DNA of 14,165 nt, taken from CAZOVK01 sp964583165. Lineage in GTDB: Bacteria > Bacillota > Clostridia > Lachnospirales > WRAX01. Made by a program: the position numbers and the translations under genes. The stretch lies in assembly GCA_964583165.1 (NCBI GenBank), contig CAZOVK010000061.1:1-14165 (forward strand), in the 5' to 3' direction. This document shows positions 7,545 through 13,900 of the stretch, one piece after another. Positions within the stretch are counted from its first letter, which is position 1. The number at the start of each line of letters is the position of its first letter. Under the pieces are notes generated by a model. It saw only the letters and a list, made by a program, of their open reading frames with translations. It was not told the origin of the DNA and ran no database searches.

Positions 7545-7561
7545 GGGCGCAATACGCGCCC
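7545..7561 (+). other. Hairpin in the cinA-recA gap
   Basis: GGGCGC (7545-7550), loop AATAC, then GCGCCC (7556-7561): a perfect 6-bp all-GC stem between the cinA stop and the recA ribosome site. No T-run follows (CGTTAATGGGGG), so it is unlikely to be a full terminator. It could pause RNA polymerase or protect or process the recA mRNA. Confidence 0.65.
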
Positions 7562-7579
7562 GTTAATGGGGGAAATTAA

Positions 7580-8731
7580 ATGTCAGACGACAAGCAAAAA
7601 ACACTGGAACAAACCCTGCACCAGATAGAGAAAAACTTTGGCAAGGGCGCAATTATGAAATTCGGCGAGAAAGTCGCGGCCACGACGGTTGACGTAATAC
7701 CGACAGGCTCGTTAAGCCTTGACATCGCGCTAGGCGTGGGTGGCATACCGCGCGGGCGTATTGTCGAAATTTACGGCCCCGAATCGAGCGGTAAAACGAC
7801 CGTAACGCTCCACATCATAGCCGAAGTTCAGAAAATCGGCGGTATAGCCGTTTTCGTTGATGCGGAACACGCGCTTGACCCCGTGTACGCCAAGGCTCTC
7901 GGCGTTAATATTGACGAGCTGTACATCTCACAGCCCGACGACGGCGAACAGGCGCTTGACATCGTTGAAACCATGTTGCGCTCGGGCGCGGTTGACCTCA
8001 TAGTTGTCGATAGCGTCGCCGCCCTTGTGCCACGCGCTGAAATCGATGGCGAAATGGGCGATAGCCATGTTGGGCTTCAAGCTCGCCTTATGTCACAGGC
8101 GCTTAGAAAAATCACAAGCATTGTCAACAAATCTAGTTGTATCGTTATTTTCACAAACCAACTGCGTGAAAAAATCGGCGTGATGTTCGGCAACCCCGAA
8201 ACCACAACAGGTGGGCGCGCCCTCAAATTCTACTCATCCGTCCGTTTAGACATACGACGTGGCGAGGGCATTAAATCGGGCACTGACGTAATAGCCAGCC
8301 GCACGAAGGTCAAAGTCGCGAAAAACAAAGTCGCGCCACCGTTCCGAACGGCTGAATTCGACATAGTTTTCGGTCAGGGCATCTCGAAAGAGGGCGATTT
8401 GTTAGACCTTGCCTCTGAAGTCGATATAGTGGCTAAGTCCGGCTCGTGGTATAACTACAACGACCAGCGGCTAGGTCAAGGGCGCGAAAACGCGAAGCAA
8501 TACCTGCGCGAACACCCCGAAATCAGCCGCGAGATAGAAAACGCCGTCCGTACACACTTCAACCTCAAAACCCTTGATGAGATGGAGGCTATCCGCGTGG
8601 CGTTCGCCTCACAGGAACGCGTCGATTTATCGAAATCGACAAAGTCGGGCGGCAAACGCTCGGGTTCAAAGAAGAACGCGCAGAATACCCAACAACATCA
8701 TGACGAAGACGCACCCGCTAGTGAGGACTAA
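7580..8731 (+). CDS. recA: Recombinase RecA
   Basis: RecA forms ATP-dependent filaments on single-stranded DNA for homologous recombination and induces LexA self-cleavage. The 383-residue product has Walker A GPESSGKTT (66-74), the catalytic-Glu region DAEHALDP (Glu97), Walker B LIVVDS (140-145), and loop L2 (TNQLREKIGV...PETTTGG, about 192-212). The tail from about 350 is Ser/Lys-rich, then acidic (HHDEDAPASED), as is common for RecA. A G-rich ribosome site (7568-7573) precedes the ATG by 6 bases. I see no Gram-positive SOS box (CGAACN4GTTYG type) in the 38-base gap to cinA, so damage control, if any, must come from an upstream promoter. A strong terminator follows. Confidence 0.98.
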   Translation: MSDDKQKTLEQTLHQIEKNFGKGAIMKFGEKVAATTVDVIPTGSLSLDIALGVGGIPRGRIVEIYGPESSGKTTVTLHIIAEVQKIGGIAVFVDAEHALDPVYAKALGVNIDELYISQPDDGEQALDIVETMLRSGAVDLIVVDSVAALVPRAEIDGEMGDSHVGLQARLMSQALRKITSIVNKSSCIVIFTNQLREKIGVMFGNPETTTGGRALKFYSSVRLDIRRGEGIKSGTDVIASRTKVKVAKNKVAPPFRTAEFDIVFGQGISKEGDLLDLASEVDIVAKSGSWYNYNDQRLGQGRENAKQYLREHPEISREIENAVRTHFNLKTLDEMEAIRVAFASQERVDLSKSTKSGGKRSGSKKNAQNTQQHHDEDAPASED

Positions 8732-8799
8732 ACTCGTATTGCACAAGCTATAATTTATGTATATCTGGGTTTTTCCTTAGACGCTTCCTAAATATATCT

Positions 8800-8836
8800 A
8801 AAAAGCCGGTATTCAACTAGTGAATACCGGCTTTTT
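8800..8836. terminator. Bidirectional intrinsic terminator between recA and cdd
   Basis: AAAAAGCCGGTATTCA (8800-8815), loop ACTAG, and TGAATACCGGCTTTTT (8821-8836) make a perfect 16-bp stem. It has a T-run after the stem on both strands, so it can end both the recA transcript and the minus-strand operon that converges on it. It lies 4 bases past the cdd stop. The rest of 8732-8799 is AT-rich and holds no gene I can support. Confidence 0.95.
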
Positions 8837-8840
8837 GCTA

Positions 8841-9260
8841 CTACATCCCCAAATCTTTAGGCCCAAACCCATACGGCAATAACTCCGCCAAAGTATGCAC
8901 GCGGTATTCATCAGCCGATTTCGCGATAATTACCGTGAATGTGTCGGCATCCACAAACTCCATCATGACTTGCCTACACACGCCACACGGATAGCAGAGC
9001 TCTGGCGTTACATCGGGCTTGCCACCTACTATGGCTATAGCCGTGAAATTGCGACAACCTTCGGATACAGCTTTGAAGAACGCCGTTCTTTCGGCGCAAT
9101 TCGTTGGACCATAAGCGGCGTTCTCGATATTACAACCCGTCACTATGCCCAAATCACAGAGAAGCGCCGCACCAACGTAAAAGCCCGAATACGGCACATA
9201 TGCCTTTTGCTGAGCGATAAGCGCCTGTTCTATCAATGTTTTTATGGTTTGATTGTCCAT
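8841..9260 (-). CDS. cdd: Cytidine deaminase
   Basis: Cdd hydrolyses cytidine and deoxycytidine to uridine and deoxyuridine in pyrimidine salvage. The 139-residue product has the size of the tetrameric, one-zinc class. It shows the substrate-binding NIEN (44-47), the catalytic zinc motif C55-A-E57 with the proton-shuttle Glu, and P-C92-G-V-C95 completing the zinc site. The YVPYSGFYVGAA segment near the N-terminus is typical. An AGGGGG ribosome site lies 5 bases before the ATG, in a 9-base gap after deoC. It is the last gene of the minus-strand block and pairs functionally with deoC for deoxynucleoside use. Confidence 0.95.
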   Translation of the reverse strand: MDNQTIKTLIEQALIAQQKAYVPYSGFYVGAALLCDLGIVTGCNIENAAYGPTNCAERTAFFKAVSEGCRNFTAIAIVGGKPDVTPELCYPCGVCRQVMMEFVDADTFTVIIAKSADEYRVHTLAELLPYGFGPKDLGM

Positions 9261-9269
9261 GTGCGCCCC

Positions 9270-9914
9270 CTATTGCATGAGTTTAATCAGCCTACTCGTT
9301 CCAAGCCTATCCGCGCCCGCGTTGATGAAGTTTTCGGCGTCCGTGAAGTCCTTGATGCCCCCCGCCGCCTTAACTTTGACATGCCGTGCCGAATATTTGC
9401 GCATAAGCTCAATGTCAGCCAGTGTCGCTCCACCTGTCGAGAAGCCCGTGCTGGTCTTGATATAGTCAGCCCCCGATTGGCTCACAACCGCGCACATGCG
9501 GATTTTTTCGTCCTCTGTCAATAGGCATGTTTCGATGATGACTTTGAGAATCTTCTCGCCCGTCACACGCTTGATTGCGGTGATTTCACGCTCAATCTCC
9601 GAATACATGCCGTCTTTGAGCCAGCCGAGGTTGATGACCATATCAATCTCGTCAGCGCCCATATCAAGCATGTTCTGCGTTTCATAGAGTTTCGTTGCCT
9701 CCGTCATATAACCGTTCGGGAAGCCGATAACCGTACAGATTTTTGCGCGCCCGTCAACATACGCAACAGCTTCGCGCACGTAACTCGGCGGTAAACACGC
9801 CGAAGCGGCCCCATATTGGATTGTTTCGTCGAGCAGTTTTCTTATGTCAGCCCATGTAGCCGTTTGTGCGAGTAACGTGTGGTCTACACGCGCGAGTATG
9901 TCAGCTCTCTCCAT
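9270..9914 (-). CDS. deoC: Deoxyribose-phosphate aldolase
   Basis: DeoC splits 2-deoxyribose-5-phosphate into glyceraldehyde-3-phosphate and acetaldehyde, feeding deoxynucleoside carbon into glycolysis. From ATG 9914 it has 214 residues, a TIM-barrel aldolase. Catalytic residues are recognisable: Asp91 (DEIDMVIN), Lys153 in YIKTSTG (Schiff-base lysine) and Lys182 in KVKAAGGIKD. A GTG at 9923 is also in frame, but it overlaps the ribosome site GGGGAG (9923-9928). The ATG at 9914 has ideal 8-base spacing, so the shorter form is chosen. The start overlaps the mscL end by 14 bases, suggesting coupled translation. Confidence 0.95.
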   Translation of the reverse strand: MERADILARVDHTLLAQTATWADIRKLLDETIQYGAASACLPPSYVREAVAYVDGRAKICTVIGFPNGYMTEATKLYETQNMLDMGADEIDMVINLGWLKDGMYSEIEREITAIKRVTGEKILKVIIETCLLTEDEKIRMCAVVSQSGADYIKTSTGFSTGGATLADIELMRKYSARHVKVKAAGGIKDFTDAENFINAGADRLGTSRLIKLMQ

Positions 9915-10323
9915 TTTGCGCACTCCCCTTTAACAAATCTCTGATTTCTATAAGTAACTCTTGGTCACGTGTTGTTTTCGGCGGTTCGGGCGCGTTGTTT
10001 TTGTTGCCGCGCAAGCGATTCATGACCTTCACCATGATGAAAAGCGCCACTGCGATACATGCGAAATCGGCAACGCTCGATAAAAACGCGCCGTAACGTA
10101 TGCTGATTATCGCGCCGCTCTCCGCGCCGAATTTCTGAAAGTCTAGGCTCAAATTCGCGAGTTCTTGGTCGGCCAGAAACAGCGAGAACACGGGCATCAA
10201 CATGTCATTGATGAACGACGACACAATCTTTGAAAACGCCGTGCCAATCATCATGCCCACGGCGATGTCTAAAATATTACCCTTGACGGCGAATTTGACA
10301 AATTCTGACCAGATTTTCTTCAT
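9901..10323 (-). CDS. mscL: Large-conductance mechanosensitive channel
   Basis: MscL is a homopentameric membrane pore that opens under membrane tension and releases solutes during osmotic downshock. The 140-residue product fits the family. A short amphipathic N-terminal helix precedes KGNILDIAVGMMIGTAFSKI (starting about residue 14), the pore-lining first membrane helix with its small-residue pattern. The second membrane helix spans about 72-100, and a charged C-terminal helix (about 115-132) is preceded by a Lys/Pro linker. The ribosome site (AGGG) overlaps the stop of the upstream thioredoxin-like gene, 8 bases away. Its 3' end overlaps deoC. Confidence 0.95.
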   Translation of the reverse strand: MKKIWSEFVKFAVKGNILDIAVGMMIGTAFSKIVSSFINDMLMPVFSLFLADQELANLSLDFQKFGAESGAIISIRYGAFLSSVADFACIAVALFIMVKVMNRLRGNKNNAPEPPKTTRDQELLIEIRDLLKGSAQNGES

Positions 10324-10331
10324 TATATGCC

Positions 10332-10880
10332 CTATTCGCCGATGGTATCCAGACGGTCGTTAATGCTTTTAAGATACGTTTCAACAACCTTGCGCGGCGC
10401 GCCCACTATCCAGTCGCCCACTTGCTTACCGTTTTTGTCGAAGAAAACAGTCGTGGGTATCGCTTCAACATCTTTGAGAAAGCCGCTTAAAAGCTCCTTT
10501 GACGGCACGACATTTAGATAAGTCACGCCTAGTTGTTGCGCCACTTCCTGTGCGTATGGGCGGTTCTTGTCGTCACCCGCCGCGTCCGTGCAAATGCCGA
10601 TGAGGTTCACGCCCTCGGGCAACTGGTCGTAAAGCTCCTCGAGCTCCGGCATTTCCTTTACGCAAGGCCCACACCATGTAGCCCAGATGTTGACCATTGT
10701 CAGCTCATATTCCGCGAAAATGTCAGATGAAATCTCGTCACCTTCAAGTGTTATGCCCTCAAATGCCATGTCGGGCGCAAAATCTTCTTCTGTTTCGGGC
10801 GCGACAACCACCTGTTCGGGCTTGTTGCACGCCGATAGTGTAATAACAATCGCAACAATCAGTAACAACCTGCGTATCAA
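10332..10880 (-). CDS. TlpA/ResA-like thioredoxin lipoprotein
   Basis: Extracytoplasmic membrane-anchored thiol-disulfide protein of the TlpA/ResA group, likely reducing disulfides or protecting exported proteins. Counting from TTG 10880 it has 182 residues: signal peptide MIRRLLLIVAIVITLSA with lipobox Cys18, an acidic linker, then a thioredoxin fold with W69-C70-G-P-C73, followed by KEMPELEEL, and cis-Pro142 (IPTTVFF). TTG 10889 is also in frame but abuts the AGGGG ribosome site (10890-10894); TTG 10880 has 9-base spacing, so it is preferred. The gene follows mntP by 12 bases. Cytochrome c maturation (ResA role) and general redox repair are both possible; no cytochrome genes are nearby. Confidence 0.85.
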   Translation of the reverse strand: MIRRLLLIVAIVITLSACNKPEQVVVAPETEEDFAPDMAFEGITLEGDEISSDIFAEYELTMVNIWATWCGPCVKEMPELEELYDQLPEGVNLIGICTDAAGDDKNRPYAQEVAQQLGVTYLNVVPSKELLSGFLKDVEAIPTTVFFDKNGKQVGDWIVGAPRKVVETYLKSINDRLDTIGE

Positions 10881-10892
10881 TAAACCCAACCC

Positions 10893-11429
10893 CTAATTGA
10901 ACAACATTTTAATGCCCATGCCGATAAGTATAAGCCCACCGAGCATCTCCGCGCGTTGCTTGTATCGTATACCAAAACGATTCCCTATGTAGACACCCAT
11001 GCAGCACATACCAAATGTCACCACACCGATAATCAAAGCGCCCATCCAGATGTCTGCGCCGATAAGCGCAAAGCTGATGCCTACTGCGAGCGCGTCAACA
11101 CTGGTTGCGACAGACAAAACGAGAATTTCCTTGATGTTGCGCTCTAATTTGTCTTCTTCGGCGGGTTTGCGCGATTCTAAAATCATACTCACGCCGATAA
11201 ACGCGAGCAGGCCACACGCGATATAGCTAGAAAAAGATGTCAGAAACTGCGTGAACTGCGCCCCCATGAAATAGCCGATTATCGGCATAATCGCCTGAAA
11301 ACCGCCAAAAAACGCCGAAATCGTCAGCATGTACTTCTTGTCAACCTGTTTCATCTGCAAGCCCTTGCCTACAGACACGGCACAAGCGTCCATGCTCAAC
11401 CCAAGCGCGATAAGAAATAGTTGAATCAT
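10893..11429 (-). CDS. mntP: Putative manganese efflux pump MntP
   Basis: MntP exports Mn2+ and protects against manganese toxicity. The 178-residue membrane protein has six predicted segments in two related halves. Each half carries the signature Asp: LSMDACAVSVGKG (Asp14) and TSVDALAVGISFA (Asp112), matching the Asp residues needed in E. coli MntP. A charged loop (about 86-100) separates the halves. The ATG overlaps the hslO stop as ATGA, with AGGGAG upstream in the hslO end. No manganese riboswitch was seen; the gene is embedded in an operon with Hsp33 and an extracytoplasmic thioredoxin, which suggests a shared oxidative or metal stress theme. Confidence 0.92.
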   Translation of the reverse strand: MIQLFLIALGLSMDACAVSVGKGLQMKQVDKKYMLTISAFFGGFQAIMPIIGYFMGAQFTQFLTSFSSYIACGLLAFIGVSMILESRKPAEEDKLERNIKEILVLSVATSVDALAVGISFALIGADIWMGALIIGVVTFGMCCMGVYIGNRFGIRYKQRAEMLGGLILIGMGIKMLFN

Positions 11430-12301
11430 CTAAGCAGCTCCCTAAGTTCGTCACCTGAAAAATTGAAACTCTCGTTACAGAAATGGCATGTCAGCTCGGC
11501 GCCGTTGTCGGTTTCTATAATCTCCTCCAAATCAGCGCGGCTCAGAGCCGCCAAAGCCGCCAACATACGGTCACGCGAGCACTTACAGCGGTATGCCATA
11601 GGCGCGTTTGTCGTGTCGTCAATCTCCAGACCCTCAAACACAAGCTCCGCTATGCCCTCAATGCCTATGCCCTGCTCCATCATATCCGTGATGTAGGGTA
11701 TGTCTTTGAGGTTCTGCTCGAGTTTATCTACAACCCATTCGGGCGCGTTCGGAAGTAAGCGTATTACAAACCCGCCCGCGCGTTTCACCGAGTAATCGCG
11801 GTCAACGAGCACACCGAGCGCAACAGCCGACGGTGATTGCTCCGAGACTAAGAAGTATTGCGCTATGTCCTCAGCTATCTCGCCCGACACGAGTGGCAAA
11901 GTTCCGATATACGGCTCTTTTAACCCCAAATCTCTGACGACTGTAAGGTTCCCGTTACCGACTGCCCCTCCCACATCTAACTTGCCGTTGGGCTTTAACG
12001 CCATATTTATATCCGTATTCGCGGCATACCCCCGCACACTGCCGTCAGCTTCAGCGCAAACAAGCAAGCCCTCAATAGGACCGTCTGATTTAATCTGAAT
12101 CGTCAACTTGTCAGTGGCGTTCTTCATCATCGCGCCCATAAGCCCCGCCGCCGTCAACAAGCGCCCGAGCGCCGCCGTCACCACGGGTGTTGTGCGGTGA
12201 ATGCGTTGCGCCATAGCGACTGTTTCATGCGTATCCGCGAAAAGCCCCGACACATAACCGTCAGCCGCCGTTATCCTTAATATCCTGTCTATTTTAATCA
12301 C
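11426..12301 (-). CDS. hslO: Hsp33 redox-regulated chaperone
   Basis: Hsp33 is a cytoplasmic holdase switched on by oxidation: four zinc-binding cysteines form disulfides and the C-terminal linker unfolds. The 291-residue product ends with Cys239-K-Cys241, then 30 residues, then Cys272-H-F-Cys275, the exact CxC...CxxC arrangement of the family. The N-terminal part matches Hsp33 (RITAADG, AALGRLLTAAGLMG, IKSDGPIEGLLVCAEADGSVRGY segments). The start is GTG at 12301, 7 bases after the mgsA-like stop, with only a weak ribosome site (CGGAG overlapping the start), so coupling to the upstream gene is likely. The stop overlaps mntP. Confidence 0.95.
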   Translation of the reverse strand: MIKIDRILRITAADGYVSGLFADTHETVAMAQRIHRTTPVVTAALGRLLTAAGLMGAMMKNATDKLTIQIKSDGPIEGLLVCAEADGSVRGYAANTDINMALKPNGKLDVGGAVGNGNLTVVRDLGLKEPYIGTLPLVSGEIAEDIAQYFLVSEQSPSAVALGVLVDRDYSVKRAGGFVIRLLPNAPEWVVDKLEQNLKDIPYITDMMEQGIGIEGIAELVFEGLEIDDTTNAPMAYRCKCSRDRMLAALAALSRADLEEIIETDNGAELTCHFCNESFNFSGDELRELLR

Positions 12302-12308
12302 TCCGTTG

Positions 12309-12698
12309 CTAAATAAGTTCGCGCCAGTCTAAATCGCCGCGTTCCAGCGCCAGCAGAAGCGCTTCCGCCGTCGCAATATTCGTCGCGGCAGGGATATTCT
12401 GTATATCACATTGCCGCAAAAGCGACAAAAGCGTTGTTTCCGCCACTCGTGAATGCGCGTCACGTAAGAATATCACCAAGTCCATCTGGTTTTGTGCGAC
12501 TTGCGCCGAGAGCTGTTCGCCGCCGCCCAGATGCCCCGTGAGGTACTTATAGACGTGAAGCCCCGTACACGCTTCAATGAGCCGCCCCGTTGAACCTGTC
12601 GCGAAAAGCTCATGCTTCGAGAGTATCGGGCGATAGGCTATACACAAATCCTCCATGAGCGTCTTTTTGTTGTCATCCGCAATTAAAGCAATCTTCAT
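12309..12698 (-). CDS. mgsA: Methylglyoxal synthase homologue with altered active site
   Basis: The 129-residue protein is clearly an MGS-domain homologue in full register with B. subtilis and E. coli MgsA, from MKIALIADD through ATGSTG (33-38) and ATNIATAE to the GDLDWREL end. Methylglyoxal synthase turns dihydroxyacetone phosphate into methylglyoxal. Phosphate-binding positions are kept or conservatively changed: Lys12, Thr34, Ser36, Thr37, Thr54, Gly55, and Asp80. By my alignment, however, E. coli His19 is Asp8, the catalytic base Asp71 is Gly60 (LGGGEQ instead of LGGDQQ), and the His98/Asp101 loop is rewritten and one residue shorter (81-90). It may be an inactive, ligand-sensing or repurposed form. 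The ribosome site GGAG precedes the ATG by 7 bases. Location after rodA matches the clostridial mgsA position. Confidence 0.85.
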   Translation of the reverse strand: MKIALIADDNKKTLMEDLCIAYRPILSKHELFATGSTGRLIEACTGLHVYKYLTGHLGGGEQLSAQVAQNQMDLVIFLRDAHSRVAETTLLSLLRQCDIQNIPAATNIATAEALLLALERGDLDWRELI

Positions 12699-12714
12699 AT
12701 CATCACTCCACGCT

Positions 12715-12732
12715 GAACGCGCCGCCGCGTCC
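12715..12732 (-). other. Hairpin in the rodA-mgsA gap
   Basis: On the minus strand GGACGCG, loop GCGG, CGCGTTC forms a 7-bp stem with one G-U pair, in the 44-base gap between the rodA stop and the mgsA-like ribosome site. There is no U-tract. It resembles the GC-rich hairpins in the plus-strand operon gaps. Confidence 0.45.
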
Positions 12733-12742
12733 GTTAATGCGA

Positions 12743-13882
12743 TTATTCATGCTCGAACATCGCCTTTGGTCTAGTCATACCTACATTTATAGCAAGACCC
12801 ACAAGGGCCATATTTATCCACATTGTTGAACCGCCCGAAGACAAAAACGGGAACGCCATGCCCGTCAGCGGTAAGAGTGCCGTGTTCACGCCCACATTTA
12901 CAAAAACTTGAAACAAAAACAATACGCCGACACTGCCCGCAATGAGCCGCCCACAAAAATCCTCCGAGCGAAACGCTATAAGCAAACAGCGCGCAATAAC
13001 GAAGCCCACAACCGCTAGCACAAACAAACAGCCCGCAAAGCCGAACTCCGCCGCGAGAATCGAAAAGATGAAGTCATTCGCGGATTCGGGCACGATTACG
13101 TTGTTGTTGAACAACCCCTGCCCCCACAGCCCACCCGCGCGAATCGCCGTGAGCGCCTGCTCTATCTGATATTTCTTGTCTGGGTCGACAGCTTCAGGCT
13201 TTAGGAACGAGAGTAGGCGGTCGGCCTGATAACCGAAGAATATCTCGTCAACGAGAATCGGGTTTTCGCTGTTCATGTCGTAATATAAAAACAGCAGAAG
13301 CGGTATAATCACGACTACACATAGTATTACCCATTTGTAGCTGATTTTACCTATGAATAACATTGCCGCGAGAATTACGAGTAACACTGACGCGGCGGAC
13401 AGTGATGGTTGCATGGCGATAAGCCCAAACGGTATCGCCACAATAGCAAGAATGATACAGAGAAACCAAAATTTATTGAGTTTGTCGGCATATCGGCTGA
13501 TTACATAAGCCAAAACAATTATCATGAACAGTTTCGCGAACTCTGACGGCATTATGCCGAAGCCCAATACGTCGATTTGTATCTCACGCCAAACGGTTTT
13601 GCCTTTAATCGCCTTCTGAACCAAAACCCCAACAAGCAAAACAATACTCAAAATATATATCGGCGCGAAGAACTTCACAATAAATTGGTAATTGATGAAT
13701 GCCGCCGCGAGCATGATAATAATGCCTGTGCCGAACCAGACCATCTGATAGATGAAGTCGCGACTAAGCCCGTGTTTGTTCACGGCTGTCGCGCTTGCTA
13801 TTAAGATAATGCCAATAACGCCCAGAAGCACCACCGCCAAGAATAGCGGTATGTCAAAGCGTCGAAATTCCCTCTTCGTCAC
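12743..13882 (-). CDS. rodA: SEDS-family cell-wall glycosyltransferase (RodA/FtsW)
   Basis: SEDS proteins polymerise lipid II into glycan strands with a class B penicillin-binding protein; RodA serves elongation. The 379-residue polytopic protein has about ten membrane segments and family motifs MPSEFAKL (111-118), DFIFSILAAEFGF (270-282, Asp270 matching the catalytic Asp of the fourth outer loop), and LTGMAFPFLSSGGST (339-353). Differences from usual signatures: QPSLSAA where QPDLGTA is common, SAND where HTD or HND precedes FIF, and no GTQ after the GxG. The start is GTG, with AGGTG 5 bases upstream. Position after minE and before an mgsA-like gene favours RodA over FtsW or SpoVE. Confidence 0.88.
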   Translation of the reverse strand: MTKREFRRFDIPLFLAVVLLGVIGIILIASATAVNKHGLSRDFIYQMVWFGTGIIIMLAAAFINYQFIVKFFAPIYILSIVLLVGVLVQKAIKGKTVWREIQIDVLGFGIMPSEFAKLFMIIVLAYVISRYADKLNKFWFLCIILAIVAIPFGLIAMQPSLSAASVLLVILAAMLFIGKISYKWVILCVVVIIPLLLFLYYDMNSENPILVDEIFFGYQADRLLSFLKPEAVDPDKKYQIEQALTAIRAGGLWGQGLFNNNVIVPESANDFIFSILAAEFGFAGCLFVLAVVGFVIARCLLIAFRSEDFCGRLIAGSVGVLFLFQVFVNVGVNTALLPLTGMAFPFLSSGGSTMWINMALVGLAINVGMTRPKAMFEHE

Positions 13883-13900
13883 ATTTACACCTGATTACTA

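Noticed and set aside
8749..8754. Perfect TATAAT just after recA, a possible promoter of a short RNA ending at the terminator
   Set aside because: The hexamer 17 bases upstream (GACTAA) does not resemble a -35 box, and the 45 bases before the terminator show no structure or gene.
8895..9524. A 209-codon open frame on the plus strand across cdd and deoC
   Set aside because: It lies opposite two clearly recognisable enzymes with intact active sites; its translation resembles no family and has no ribosome site.
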